A stretch of 64,000 nucleotides of DNA from Periplaneta americana. Lineage: Eukaryota > Arthropoda > Insecta > Blattodea > Blattidae. The stretch is taken from assembly GCF_040183065.1 (NCBI RefSeq), contig NC_091120.1:170436488-170500487 (forward strand), in the 5' to 3' direction. Both the position numbers and the translations under genes were made by a program. Positions within the stretch are counted from its first letter, which is position 1, and every line of letters starts with the position of its first letter. The notes under the pieces were generated by a model that saw only the letters and a program-made list of their open reading frames with translations, was not told the origin of the DNA and searched no databases. Positions 44,334-56,986 of the stretch are shown one piece after another.

Positions 44334-44450
44334 TTTTGAAAATGGTGGCCGTTCATTTCGATACAGGCTTCAGTTCTTTTGTGCATATTATCGCACTATA
44401 GACTATTGCATCTAATTCCAATTGCCAGTTTCCTCCTTCGTACTAGTAAC
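44334..44450 (-). pseudogene. Possible DDE transposase C-terminus
   Basis: Minus frame ends CDNMHKRTEACIEMNGHHFQ then NCV and stop, with a stop in frame upstream. The pattern of a Cys-Ile-x-x-Asn-Gly-x-His-Phe ending recalls C-termini of insect Tc1/mariner-like transposases, but nothing else is left to confirm this. Confidence 0.35.
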
Positions 44451-44953
44451 TCATGTTGAAATAATTCTGTACCTACTCTACGTACTGTAAATTCAATCTT
44501 CACTTCTGCCCGACCCGAAAATATAAAATTACTCAGACATGCTATCTACTGTCCGTCCAAGTGGTTATGCCGCAGGATGGTAGAAAGGGAGGAAATCACG
44601 TGACAGTTAATTACTTAACGAGGCCCTTTTATTTAAGTTAAATTAAACAGCTGTATAATATTACGTAAACTTCCAATTCCTAAGAGAAATTAATGTTTTC
44701 AGAAAAGAGCTAAGACAGCCCAGCTATTACAGAGGGGCGAGCAGAAGCAGGTGGGGGAAATCGGGATGCGACGTAGGCAAACGGACAGTACCTGTGCGAA
44801 AATATGATTCAATATTGAAAGCTCTTTCGTCACTGGAAAACGCGAACATATTTCTGGAACGTACTATACTCAGTAACTTAGTACTGCTTACTATCTGCGG
44901 TCTTGGTTCTGTGTGGAGTTGGAACTTCCTTAGTAGAAGGGGTGGGAGTGAAG
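44451..44953. other. No recognisable feature
   Basis: Two opposing frames (44727-44981, 44794-45027) run into the pogo element and are not supported as genes. Confidence 0.45.
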
Positions 44954-44955
44954 TA

Positions 44956-45850
44956 GGGGAGACTGTTGTACCTTTAAACACTTTTCACGTTTTATTTTTT
45001 TTAATTTTGGGATATGAAATTTTTTAAATAAAAAAATGCTTGAAATAATTACTGAAGATTCCTTTAAAACTCCCTGTATGTATTTCCCTGTTTTGCATAT
45101 CTATTAAGGATGGAAAAAATAAAATGAAGAGATATGTAATGTGTTCAAAGGTACAACAGGTTCATGTACCTTGGAACATACCCTCTTGTAAGTTGGAACA
45201 CATGGCATATAGGTGAGAATATAGCTGTAAAAACTGACAATCATATTTAAAATGTATTTGCCATCATAAACCATAGCAGGCTTCTCTGATTGAGATTTTA
45301 TTTCCTGGCGGAGCAATAACTGCTTCAACAGCTTTCTTCAAGGCATCCGGATCAATTGGGGGCCTCTTAACTCCAGACTTACTTCGTGACATGATCTTAA
45401 AATAAAATAAAAACAAAAACCGATAGTATCGTGTCATTTAGAACATGTTCCATGGTACAAGATGTTCTGTGTTCAAAGGTACAAGAGGGTGAACGTTTAA
45501 ACAAATATGGCTCCGAAAACTAGAGATTCTAATAAATCATGGAAATTAAAATATGTTATTACTCACCAGATGATAGGGAACACACCGTACTTGAAAGATA
45601 TTAACAAATGCAACCTGGTTTTGTGTTAGAAAACATACATCAATAAACGAAATGTTTACTTTTGGTACTAAAAAAATTCTTTTGTCCACGGAACTCACAC
45701 TTTTCAGTAAATCAAACTGAAACTACGACCAGAGCTACTTAGCGGCTTTCTCTACAATCTACTTCAGTTTGAGTCCTCTAGGTAGCAGCAAATATTAAAA
45801 AACAAAAAATGTTCAAAGGTACACTATGCTAAAGGTACAACAGTCTCCCC
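44956..45850 (-). mobile_element. pogo-like element, copy 1, 895 bp
   Basis: Terminal inverted repeats start ggggagactgttgtaccttt and are flanked by TA at 44954-44955 and 45851-45852. Two more copies of nearly identical structure lie at 56093-56986 and 58117-59018, all in the same orientation. Confidence 0.9.
45264..45392 (-). CDS. Psq-type HTH N-terminus of a pogo transposase (42 aa)
   Basis: The frame begins MSRSKSGVKRPPIDPDALKK and continues AVEAVIAPPGNKISIREACY to a stop two codons later. The D-x-x-LKKAVEAV...ISIREA pattern is that of the psq/CENP-B helix-turn-helix at the start of pogo transposases. The homology stops where GGTTTATG could serve as a splice donor, so this is probably a first exon whose downstream exons have been deleted. 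No catalytic domain remains. Confidence 0.7.
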   Translation of the reverse strand: MSRSKSGVKRPPIDPDALKKAVEAVIAPPGNKISIREACYGL

Positions 45851-45915
45851 TACATTCAAAAACTCAGGTACAATAAAAATTGAAGTAAAAATAAAATTAT
45901 GTCCCTGTATAAACT

Positions 45916-46223
45916 GGGCGGCCGGGTAGCTCAGTTGGTAGAGCAGCTGGCTACGGACTGGAAGGTCCGGGGTTCGATCCCAGGTGGTGACAGGATTTTT
46001 TTCTCGTTGCCAAACTTTCAGAACGGCCCCGAGGTTCACTCAGCCTCCTATAAAATTGAGTACCGAGTCTTTCCCGGGGGTAAAAGGCGGTCAGAGCGTG
46101 GTGCCGACCACACCACCTCATTCTAGTGCCGAGGTCATGGAAAGCATGGGGCTCTACCTCCATGCCCCCCAAATGCCTTCATGGCATGTTACGGGGATAC
46201 CTTTACCTTTTACCTTTTTTTTA
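45916..46223 (+). mobile_element. SINE-H (tRNA-derived)
   Basis: Strong tRNA-like head: A box tagctcagttggtagagc, B box ggttcgatccc. The acceptor-stem ends do not pair, so it is not a working tRNA gene. A ~220-bp body ends in pyrimidine-rich cctttaccttttacc repeats. Exact 13-bp duplication ccctgtataaact at 45903-45915 and 46224-46236. Confidence 0.93.
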
Positions 46224-46236
46224 CCCTGTATAAACT

Positions 46237-47215
46237 TAATGTATTGCCCTTTTATATTTCTTAGAGCCATACTGAAATACATTAAATAATGAAACCGGAC
46301 AAATCTCTTGTACTTTAGAGCGTTCGCCAGGGAAGAGATTTCGTTCAGATACATGTCATCGGCATTTTGCTGTTACAGATAGAATGCGACTGCCGAGCAA
46401 TAAGCGTGTATATTTCCCTTGAATCAAGCGTAGAAAGATCTTGTGTTGCTTGCAATAGTATGCGCAGACAACGCAATCAGAAGGGACGTCAAAGTAAGAG
46501 CATTAGTGTACATTTGATTTCCATTCATTGCAGTACCGTTTAGTTGGTGGCAGTGCCGTGTACATCAGAGTCTTCATTTATGATACGTGTAACTTATTAC
46601 GAAGAAATCGGGCAAAAGTGTCGTGCTCTATTTCCCGCACAAATTATAAGGTAAGCCAATAAATTAAGTACGTCTGTAATGTATGTATACATAGCGATCT
46701 GAACTAAAGCTAAGCGGGCTTCTAATTGCCCATTTCATTTTTCCATCGACGTCGTACTAACAATAAGCGAAACCTACAGGCCTATTTGTTACCATGCAAA
46801 TTATTATTTTCTTAATAGATGATTCCAATAATTATTATGTAGTTTCAAACACAATGTATTCAATAACTAACCTATTATCAATTAAACAATGAAATTGTGT
46901 TTCCTTGCATATTTCCTACCAGGATATTTTAATCTTGTGGCATTTTAAGTTTTATTTTAAAGTTACGAAGGGGATTTTCACTTCATATACTGATACACTT
47001 GCGTAGAAGTTGTTTCTTAAGCCCGTCACGTATTTGTTGTAACGAATAGGCACATATTTGATTTAAATTTTCTTTATCAATTTTGATTATGTAATGTGGA
47101 CTTCATATCACTAATAAAAATGTTGTAAACAGTGTTGTAATGATACTTCTATTACGCAATGAGTTAGGTAATGTTACTCACTAAAGTATGCAAGCATTAC
47201 TTCTCGACAAACTTT
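46237..47215. other. No recognisable feature
   Basis: A+T-rich DNA without matched repeats or domains. Confidence 0.5.
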
Positions 47216-47298
47216 CTACATTTTTCTTGGAACACCGATCTTGAAATTTTTTATATTCCACTTCATATTTTACGCGGGATTTGGATGGTACTAAACAT
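47216..47298. repeat. 83-bp direct repeat, left copy
   Basis: ctacatttttcttgg ... tggtactaaacat, about 85% identical by eye to 47716-47798, exactly 500 bp apart. Confidence 0.8.
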
Positions 47299-47468
47299 TT
47301 AGGTGAATGTTACTTATGTCCCGCCCACTATAGGAGACATAGGCCAGTTTTACACTAATCCTAAACATTTAGTATAACTTGTTGCTTGTGTAGGCAGTCT
47401 TTTACATTAGATTTGCGAAAATTGGTTTATAGCGCAACATTGGCAGTGATAAAAGTGTGAAATATTCG

Positions 47469-47676
47469 GGTAAAACGAGCGTTGAGCGACTTCCGCCGAT
47501 TTTGGAATAGACATCGACGTACTTGTACTGCCAACATAGAAAACAAAAAAAATTACACTCAATCTCTTTCACCTTCATCTTGAGGGGATAATAAAAGCCT
47601 AAGCTAACCTAACCTAGCCTAAGTGTGTCGGTGTCTATTCCAAAATCGGCGGAAGTCGCTCAACGCTCGTTTAACC
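47469..47676. mobile_element. MITE, 208 bp, with 8-bp duplication
   Basis: Nearly perfect ~50-bp inverted arms starting ggtaaaacgagcgttgagcg (right end ggttaaacgagcg), flanked by the exact 8-mer aatattcg at 47461-47468 and 47677-47684. The loop has ctaacctaacctagcctaa. Superfamily unresolved. Confidence 0.87.
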
Positions 47677-47715
47677 AATATTCGTTCAGTGGGCGGTGGA
47701 TACTCTACATTGACC

Positions 47716-47798
47716 CTACATTTTTCTTGGGACACCAATCTTCAAATTTTTTATATTCCTGTTCACATCTTACGCGGGAATTCGATGGTACTAAACAT
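47716..47798. repeat. 83-bp direct repeat, right copy
   Basis: Partner of 47216-47298. Differences include ggaacaccgatcttg against gggacaccaatcttc. Confidence 0.8.
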
Positions 47799-47799
47799 A

Positions 47800-48535
47800 T
47801 AATTACAGAATTTGTAGCATTTTCAATATCTGAATCTTCGTTTGAACTCATTTGACAATGTTTGTTTATTTTTCCCAGTACCTACCGCTGTTCTTCTGTT
47901 ATAAACAAAAACCTATCGTATTCAAAACTAATAAAACAAACATAAGCGAATCGCCTCTCGCAGGAAGAAACTAATAATAATACAATCGCCTCTCCACAAA
48001 AGACGTGTTCGAAACTAATACAAATAATACAATTATTTTTATGAAGACAACAATTTTCTATCAAAGCGGATAAAACGTTGTACGATATAGCCTACTTATC
48101 AAAACTTCATATTACAATATTCGACTGGTTATCAAACTTGTATTGTAATATGAAACATTACGATACTTATATCGTAAATAACTATTACGCATTGTGTTGA
48201 ACAATGACAGAAATAGTAATGTTGGTTTAGAAAAAGAGTGAGCTGTGTCATGAAACTAATATATTCTATGTTATAAAATACATCGTATCTGGTACTGATA
48301 TCCAATTTGGCGACCTTATATTGCGAACGCCAAACATTTTACTACATACTGTTGTGATGAATAGTTTAGACTTTAGAGTGTGATCCGAGAAACACTTCTC
48401 CCTTCTAGTGTTCGAAAATCCTCGACCTAAAATATATTTTTGATTTAATTTAGCCTATAGCTATTTGTGATACGTTTAACTGAAATAATGAATACAATTT
48501 AACGAATTGCCTCACTTTAATCATGTAGTATGTAT
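47800..48535. other. No recognisable feature
   Basis: A+T-rich DNA. Chance short frames only. Confidence 0.5.
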
Positions 48536-48547
48536 CAATTAGAGATG

Positions 48548-48923
48548 GGCATCAAGAATTGGGAATTCTTCCACTAGAACAGTATATCCATTCAATGTCA
48601 AAATCTTTCTTCAACAAACTTCCTGGTGTTCCTGGAGCTGTGACATATAACATTGGAGCAAGATCTTGTCAGCCATCTCGACTTAAAAGGAAACTCCCTC
48701 AAGACATCCTTCTTAGTGATACTGACGACTCTTCATAATTTAATACAGAAAATCATCATATTTTTTTCACATAATTCACAAAATTGTTTAATTAATTAAT
48801 TTAAATTAATTATAGGAGCCTTTAGAGCCAACCTCAGCATGATATTCTGCATGTGATATTCCATAATTTAACAGTGGTCTGTATAGCAAGTTTGCTGGTC
48901 GACCAATATTAAACATAAAAAAA
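48548..48923 (+). mobile_element. 5'-truncated Jockey-like LINE with poly(A)
   Basis: Ends in a 3' UTR of about 180 bp and a poly(A) of about 9 bases, flanked by the exact 11-bp duplication aattagagatg (48537-48547 and 48924-48934). Confidence 0.85.
48550..48738 (+). pseudogene. LINE ORF2 C-terminus (Jockey-like)
   Basis: An open 62-codon end reads HQELGILPLEQYIHSMSKSF then FNKLPGVPGAV and finishes KLPQDILLSDTDDSS before TAA at 48736. The LPLEQYI...FFNKL pattern is typical of the extreme C-terminus of Jockey-group reverse transcriptases. No ATG belongs to it; it was truncated at insertion. Confidence 0.65.
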
Positions 48924-48934
48924 AATTAGAGATG

Positions 48935-49620
48935 AACTAAAGTAACTGCCGCTCTCGCTCGCTGTGTTCGTTGCATTATTTGTCTTTCGAGTCTCGTCAT
49001 TCTCGTGCGCTTCGAGTCTCGCTCATCATTCTCGAAATAGCATTTGGTCGGCGTGAAAAGATTTCGTAACTTTGAATAACTTACATGATTGAAATAAATG
49101 ACATTATAAATGTTTAAATGATACAAAAAGACAAAACAGAACAGTACCTTACTTATCAAAATATTCTGATTCTATTATATGATATTACCTATGGTTATAT
49201 AAATAGAAAAAAATTCTCAAATAAATTTGCATTTATAAGAAACTTAAAACATAACGTTAATATCTTTTACTTGAGATTGTACACTTGATCTCAAACATAT
49301 GAAAATAAAATTCCTAGCCTTTTAATAAGGGCCTAGTAGGCCTAATTAAATAAAGACTGGGGAACGGATTTTTATACATTGAAAGGTAGAGATGATGTTT
49401 CAAATAGGCAGAAAAAGTGTCATACAATAATTATATTACAGCCACCTAATGCGATTAGGCAAATTATATATTCTCCAATAATTGTATAACCATTCCTTTA
49501 TTATGTGCACGAAAAATTCTTGAACTGCCTTGTTATCAACGTAATAAATTGTTTATTTTTAAAGCCAATAAAGAAAGTAACTAAGCTCAATTGTCATTTA
49601 ACTTGAAAACATATTACACA
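48935..49620. other. No recognisable feature
   Basis: Near 48950-49040 there is a small tctcgctcgctg-rich, CpG-containing patch. The minus frame at 48926-49159 matches no family. Confidence 0.45.
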
Positions 49621-49623
49621 CAT

Positions 49624-50490
<867 letters not shown>

Positions 50491-50499
50491 ATCAATCTT

Positions 50500-51305
50500 T
50501 GTTCACGTCATGGCGGATTAGATAAATAAAAACGATAAAAAATTTTCATGCGCCATTTTCCTTTCTTTCATAGACAAAATGAGGGAAGTTCAAGAGGGCA
50601 TTATTATCACCTTTTGTTTTTAACTTAATGTGCTATCTCTTTTCTCTGTATAATCACAGTCTAGTATACACAGTCAGGAAGCTTGAGTTGTGAGGGTGCT
50701 AGGAACAATAGACTGTGACGGTACTATTTCGCATTGTCTGTAATGAGGCGATATTAGCGATCCTAGTGGTTAGCACCTATCTATGGATGCATATTTACTA
50801 CGTATTGAGCTTCGTGACTGTATATACTAGATTGTGGTATAATACACTGGAAATTACGCTGCTTCCTACACAGCATTCCGAATGAATGTAGCGTTTGTCC
50901 TGCCGCGGTGAATATTTTGTTTTCCAAGTTCACACTTTTTTCCTCGCTCTCGGCTCTAATTTTCCGCATCGCGCTGGCTGTTCTGCTTTCCGTCGCGGTT
51001 AATTCGTCTTGACGTGAGGGTCGCGGAGGCGGAGGAGAGCGGGAACTCATTTCATTCTCTCGACTGCAGCACATCGCGAGATTGCTGCGGTGCTGCCCGG
51101 CGCCCCTATTCTCCATCATCAGCACTTACGATCAGGCTGTTGACTTCACCTCCGTATTAAAAGAGGATGGCGTTGTTATCGTGGTAAGGAAGAATTTGTT
51201 ATCTGACTTCGTTTATTCAGAATTGCCGAATAGATAATGACAGCAAGATATGTCATTGATATGATTGACCAACTAAAACTTATTATGGAATTTATTGTAC
51301 TACCT
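50500..51305. other. CpG-rich patch (50870-51130) with a 114-codon minus frame
   Basis: The minus frame 50781-51125 begins MLMMENRGAGQHRSNLAMCC and contains RSPPPPRPSRQDEL. It has no recognisable domain. A gtaagt donor-like word lies just upstream of its ATG. It could be a 5' exon or a chance frame in a CpG-rich patch. Confidence 0.25.
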
Positions 51306-51310
51306 GGCAG

Positions 51311-52105
51311 AGTTCTGTTTTATTCCTGGCATGGCAGCAGTTGTAAAGATGTGTCCACATCAAGTTCTGTTTTATTCCTGGGATGGCAGCAGTTGTAAAG
51401 ATGTGTCCACATCAAGTTCTGTTTTATTCCTGGCATGGCAGCAGTTGTAAAGATGTGTCCACATCAAGTTCTGTTTTATTCCTGGGATGGCAGCAGTTGT
51501 AAAGATGTGTCCACATCAAGTTCTGTTTTATTCCTGGGATGGCAACAGTTGTAAAGATGTGTCCACATCAAAGTTTTGTTTTATTCCTGGGATGTCAACA
51601 GTTGTAAAGATGTGTCCACATCAAAGTTTTGTTTTATTCCTTGGATGTCAACAGTTGTAAAGATGTGTCCACATCAAAGTTCTGTTTTATTCCTGGGATG
51701 GCTGTAAAGATGTGTCCACATCAAAGTTCTGTTTTATTCCTGGGATGGCAACAGTTGTAAAGTTGTGTCCACATCAAAGTTCTGTTTTATTCCTGGGATG
51801 GCTGTAAAGATGTGTCCACATCAAAGTTCTGTTTTATTCCTGGGATGGCAACAGTTATAAAGATGTGTCCACATCAAAGTTCTGTTTTAGTCCTGGGATG
51901 TCAAAAGTTGTAAAGTTGTGTCCACATCAAAGTTCTGTTTTATTCCTGGGATGTCAACAGTTGTAAAGATGTGTCCACATCAAAGTTCTGTTTTATTCCT
52001 GGGATGGCAACAGTTGTAAAGATGTGTCCACATCAATGTTCTGTTTTATTCCAGGGATGTCAGCAGTTGTAAAGGTGTGTCCACATCAAAGTTCTGTTTT
52101 AGCAA
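51311..52105. repeat. 52-53-bp minisatellite, ~15 units
   Basis: Unit agttctgttttattcctggg, atggcagcagttgtaaagat, gtgtccacatca. Early units are 52 bp (caagtt) and later ones 53 bp (caaagtt). Two units near 51700 and 51800 lack about 8 bp (caacagtt). Confidence 0.97.
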
Positions 52106-53145
52106 TAACATCTACGACTACACAGGCTGGCTGTGTAAATGATTGCTATGTTTGGTTCATTTATATTGTGAGCAACTGTTTTCTATAATCAACTTTAATA
52201 AAGGCAGACATCGAACATCTGTAACTGATGTTTCATTACGATCAGTAGGCCTACTGTTCCTATCAGCTTCCAACAGCATAAAACCCCGTTTTGATGTACT
52301 GGTAAATAATAATGTAACAAACTGATATTGTATATTTGAGTAGCTATAGAATTTATATTATTTCTGTAAAATAAATATTTCTTTATTAATTAATAATAGT
52401 CCAAAATAGTTTTGTAAACACTGACCGGGAATTCATTTCTTGAACAATCGTACTAGTACTTCCTTTTGTGTACATTTTATACGATATCACCCCTTCTTCC
52501 AGTCCACCCTTATACAGAGCGTAGTCAATATCTGCATTCCGCTCGTGAGCTGTGAGCCGACTCGGAGAGCGCAAACCTTGTGCAGACCTGATCTAGGAAA
52601 TAAGGTACGGTGCACGCTTGCATTTGATTTCACGGGATAACTGTTGACCTATACCTGGAAATACTGAATAAAATTGATAGGCCTAACAGCAATCATTGAC
52701 CGACAGTTTCTACAAAACCGAGATCTGATTTACTATCACACATGCTTAGTTGGAAAAGTAAATAGAAGTCGCAAAATTTAATCATTATATTTATACAGAT
52801 ACGTTAATGAAAATTCTTTGATTAACAAGGCAAAAGAGTGCATAAACACAGGATTTTGTTAAGAAACATTGATCATTGTTCATGCACATGTATTTTTAAA
52901 CACAATTGATGATAACTAATCAGTATGAACTTATCATTCTTTATAGAGGAAAATTTCTTTCGATAAATGAATCATATTCTTGCACATTCTTCGGTTTCGG
53001 AATCCAAAAAAAAAAAAAAAAAGTTATTTATCTGCACATAAGGTTGTGACTACTGGACCACATCATTCAGTCCCAGTTTAGACTGAGCATAAGATAACCA
53101 CCGATTACAGTTATGTTAAGAGCATGGTCCCTGTTCGATTTCAAA
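52106..53145. other. No recognisable feature
   Basis: A+T-rich DNA. A run of a at 53008-53022 is the only simple repeat. Confidence 0.5.
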
Positions 53146-53147
53146 AT

Positions 53148-54106
53148 CTTTGGTCGGCGAGAAAAGGCACATAAGTAAAAAAAGTGGATTTTTCTGTCTT
53201 ACCTAATCACATGAGTCTAGTATTTTTTTTCTAATTTTTGAAATAATAAAATTTCTTGTATTATAAATCGAAAAGGATCTTACTTTAAGGGGAGAGGATG
53301 GTATTTTTTGGTGAAAAATGAGTAAATAAAAAAAAATAAATACTCTGTGATATGTGTGGAATGCATAGCATAATATTTTGTGGGTATTTGTGCCCTTATA
53401 AGATGTTGAGACGCCATTTTTAAACTTTCTGCACTATGGATTTTTAAATCACTCGCCCACTTTTATCGGTTTCCAGTAACTTCATTTTTTTTGCTACATT
53501 GCCATACAAAAATGGATATAATTTCTGAATCATTAAAGATACATGCATGAAATTTAGAACACACATTCTTTAGACTATTAGGAAACTTTTCTCTGTAACA
53601 GAATTTAGTTAATTGATTTCATTTTAAAACTACGTCCGTTTGTTTGCAAGAAAGTAATTCAGGAAAGTGTTATTAAATTTTAATTGTTTATTTTATAAAC
53701 GTAGGGACTAATATCAAAATTCTGTTACAGACAGTTTGTAGAGCATGCTTTTGCAAATACATTGCAAAAAACTGGATGAATCTACCTTTAAAAATGGTTT
53801 AGATATATCGGTTTTAGTAAAATCCTGCATTGGGTATCTTTTTCTGAAATCTGGGCCCCCAAATATTTTTTTTTTCAAAATATTTATTTTTGGTTGAGTT
53901 GCTACAGCTATGAGATCTCTGCATACAAAAAATTACTTTTTTACACGAAATAAGAAAAAAGTTTTAAAAAATACCATCCTCTCCCCTTAACCAACAAACT
54001 TGAATTGCATTATTATACTTATATTCAGTTAGGAATAAATTAAAACGAAAGCCTCTCCTGAAAGATTAATTTTTTTGACTTATGTGCCTTTTCTCGCCGA
54101 CCAAAG
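53148..54106. mobile_element. Element with perfect 29-bp inverted termini
   Basis: ctttggtcggcgagaaaagg plus cacataagt at 53148-53176 is exactly inverted at 54078-54106. No clear duplication. A separate TTAA-flanked element sits inside it. Confidence 0.82.
53289..53986. mobile_element. piggyBac-like element, 698 bp, nested
   Basis: Termini ggggagaggatggtattttt and its complement. TTAA flanks both ends (53285-53288 and 53987-53990), the hallmark duplication of piggyBac. No transposase frame. Confidence 0.82.
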
Positions 54107-54377
54107 AATTTAATTGCTTCTTTAAACTTGCTCATATTGAAAGTATTTATTCGACACATTCGCAGAAGTAAGATGAAGGTATAAGAGTTGTACTATTAAT
54201 AATTGTGTTATCTGCATCAGTAAGATAGATACTACAGGTTAACAAGGACGTTGACATCGCGTCTTGAGGGGCGATAGGGCGTCCGAAAATAAGTGACAAC
54301 AACAACATGTTAAGAAGGCTGTGTTATGTGAAGGTACCGGGAGTTTGGTCGTTGAATGCATACAGCGGAAACAATAT

Positions 54378-55452
54378 AATCAACAGTAATATCATTGGAG
54401 GTTTTGATTTATCTAGAGAAAATCAAAACTCGAGTGGGATTTAATTGACTGTTACACGATTAGAAGAAAGTAGGCTATATAAAGATTAGAAGTAACAAAG
54501 TGTACAATAAAATATTAATTGGCTTACGAAAATACAACTGTCTTCAAATGTATTATTGTACCATCTCAACATTACGCTAGATGGCAGTAGTGTTTTATGA
54601 TTATGTTTTCTTGTTACCGGTATCAGTTGTGCCAACTATGGAATCATCATTGAACTCTGTGGCCTGTTACTAGTCAAGAAGGCTTTGTTGATTCAGTTTC
54701 ATTTTTATTAAGACAGTTGCATTCCACTTCAATTATCCGAATCCCAGTAATCAACGTCACTTGATAGATGATTTTCAATAAATCTTAATATTAAACAATC
54801 TCTGATACGTGACTATCCATAATATCATATAGCAGAAGCTATAACATAACCTTACTAATATACACAAGTGTTAGAAAAGTTTTAATTAACAACGATGACA
54901 TAAAAAATAAACATGAATAATTTTAAAAGGAATAATTATTGAATGTACAATTTTCAAATTTGAATGTGGTTGGTGGTTCAATTGATGTTATATTGGACGT
55001 GCGCGTAATAGAAGTGGAACTCGTTGATTTAGGCCTACATGGTGTATTCATCTTATTCAGGATTTCCGAATGGTGCTCTTCATTTATTTGTAAATCGGAT
55101 TTCAGAAGATGCATAGGTATGATCAGTGATTTTGATTAATTCTTGTTCTTGAATGCCAATGCGAGTCATATTTGAAACTGCTGTGCATCGACTGGAGTGG
55201 TTTGTAATTATATATATAGGCCTATTTTTTTTGACGTCCAGACCAGCGCAGTTTCAAATGTTGGCAAACAAAGAAACAAATGCTAGGAAAGCGATAAAAT
55301 TAAACAAATGCTAGGGACGCGATAAAATTAAACAAATGCTAGGGACGCGATAAAATTGTGCGATAAGCAGCCATGGTTGGTTGAAATACGCCCTTTCGTA
55401 CCGTTTTATTGGTCAAAAGTAGTATGACGTAGTAAGAGTGTAATAGTCAACA
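54378..55452 (+). repeat. 1.1-kb interspersed repeat, copy 2
   Basis: Same order and orientation as 3908-5021, including the 28-bp tandem units at 55272-55357. Differences are small indels and substitutions. Opposing short frames near 54923-55139 are not conserved as frames in copy 1. Confidence 0.82.
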
Positions 55453-55770
55453 TAAAAGGTGAAAGAAGATCAATGCACCAAAATTTAAGAGGTGATTCTA
55501 CGTGTTAAATACAACAAAACTTTTATTAGAGTTTTCTTTCGATGAAGCACCGTTAAGTAGGAAAAAATATTCTTTGCCCAGTGTTTACAGCGTTCTGTTG
55601 CGGTAACGGTTCGATAGAAATGGCTGATTGTTATACAAGTAGATAGGAAAAAAATAATCTGAATAGTGTCTTGAATTTTTTTTTCAAATTAAACCGTCTA
55701 GCCATGAATTTAAATTGAATAACTATTACGAACATTGTTAAAATAAATCTTGCAACGTAGTATAATGTCG
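55453..55770. other. No recognisable feature
   Basis: Short A+T-rich spacer. Confidence 0.5.
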
Positions 55771-56092
55771 TGTGCGTGCATAGGCGGAGAGAGAACCATT
55801 TCCTTGGGGGGGGGGGCAAAGCAAAACCATAGAATCCCCATATAACGGGGTTATGGGGGGACATAATTTACCTCCTCCCCCCGTTACAGCTTGATCGTGG
55901 TGCAGTATATCGGAATATGATCATTTAATAAAGGTATTTTCGGGGGGCATGTTTCTTATAGTTTTACATCCATATTCGCGATGTTTCGGACTGAGTTGTA
56001 TTGGGTTTGAACTATAGGTCAACTACAAAATGTAATAGGACATGACTTAAAATAATCTCCCTCTTTTTTTTCTCTCATACAAAAAATATGTA

Positions 56093-56986
56093 GGGGAGAC
56101 TGTTGTACCTTTAAACACTTTTCACATTTTATTTTTTTAAATTTTGGGAAATGAAATTATTTAAATGAAAAAATGCTTGAAATAATTACTGAAGATTCCT
56201 TTACAACTTCCTGTATGTTTTTTCCTGTTTTACAGATCTATTAAGGATGGAAAAAATAAAATGAAGGGATATGTGATGTGTTCAATGGTACAACAGGATC
56301 ATGTACCTTGGAACATACCCTCTTGTAAGTTGGAACACATGGAATATAGGTGGGAATATAGTTGTAAAAACTGACAATCATATTTAAAATGTATTTTCAA
56401 TCATAAACCACAGCAGGCTTCTTTGATTGAGATTTTATTTCCTGGAGGAGCAATAACTGCTTCAACAGCTTTCTTCAAGGCATCCGGATCAATTGGGGAC
56501 CTCTTAATTCCAGACTTACTTCGTGACATGACCTTAAAATAAAAGAAAAACAAAAACCGATAGTATCGTGTAATTTGGAACATGTTCCATGGCACAAGAT
56601 GTTTTGTGTTCAAAGGTACAAGAGGGTGCACGTCTAAACAAATATGGCTCCGAAAACTAGAGAGTCAAATAAATCATGGAAATTAAAATATGTTATTACT
56701 CACCAGATGATAGGGAACACACTGTACTTGAAAGATATTAACAAATGCAATCTGGTTTTGTGTTAGAAAACATACATCAATGAACGAAATGTTTACTTTT
56801 TGTACTAAAAAATTCTTTTGTCCACGGAACTCACACTTTGCAATAAATCAAACTGAAACTACGACCAGAGCTACTTAGCGGCTTTCCCTACAATCTACTT
56901 TATTTTGAGTCCTCTAGGTAGCAGCAAACATTAAAAAACAAAAAATGTTCAAAGGTACACAATGCTAAAGGTACAACAGTCTCCCC
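56093..56986 (-). mobile_element. pogo-like element, copy 2, 894 bp
   Basis: Same termini as copy 1, flanked by TA (56091-56092, 56987-56988), inserted in the hAT element. Confidence 0.9.
56401..56529 (-). CDS. Psq-type HTH N-terminus of a pogo transposase (42 aa)
   Basis: Frame MSRSKSGIKRSPIDPDALKK, then AVEAVIAPPGNKISIKEACC, ending two codons later. It keeps the same length and stop as copy 1 with four substitutions (V to I, P to S, R to K, Y to C). The frame is open upstream as well, but the ATG at 56529 matches copy 1 and follows the family start. Confidence 0.68.
   Translation of the reverse strand: MSRSKSGIKRSPIDPDALKKAVEAVIAPPGNKISIKEACCGL

Noticed and set aside
45924..45995. Possible tRNA gene
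   Set aside because: A and B boxes are good, but acceptor-stem ends do not pair and the sequence is the head of a SINE bounded by a 13-bp target-site duplication.
51311..52105. CRISPR-like regular array
   Set aside because: No spacers: adjacent units are near-identical over their full length, and the DNA is eukaryotic. Same for the 46-bp array at 7850.
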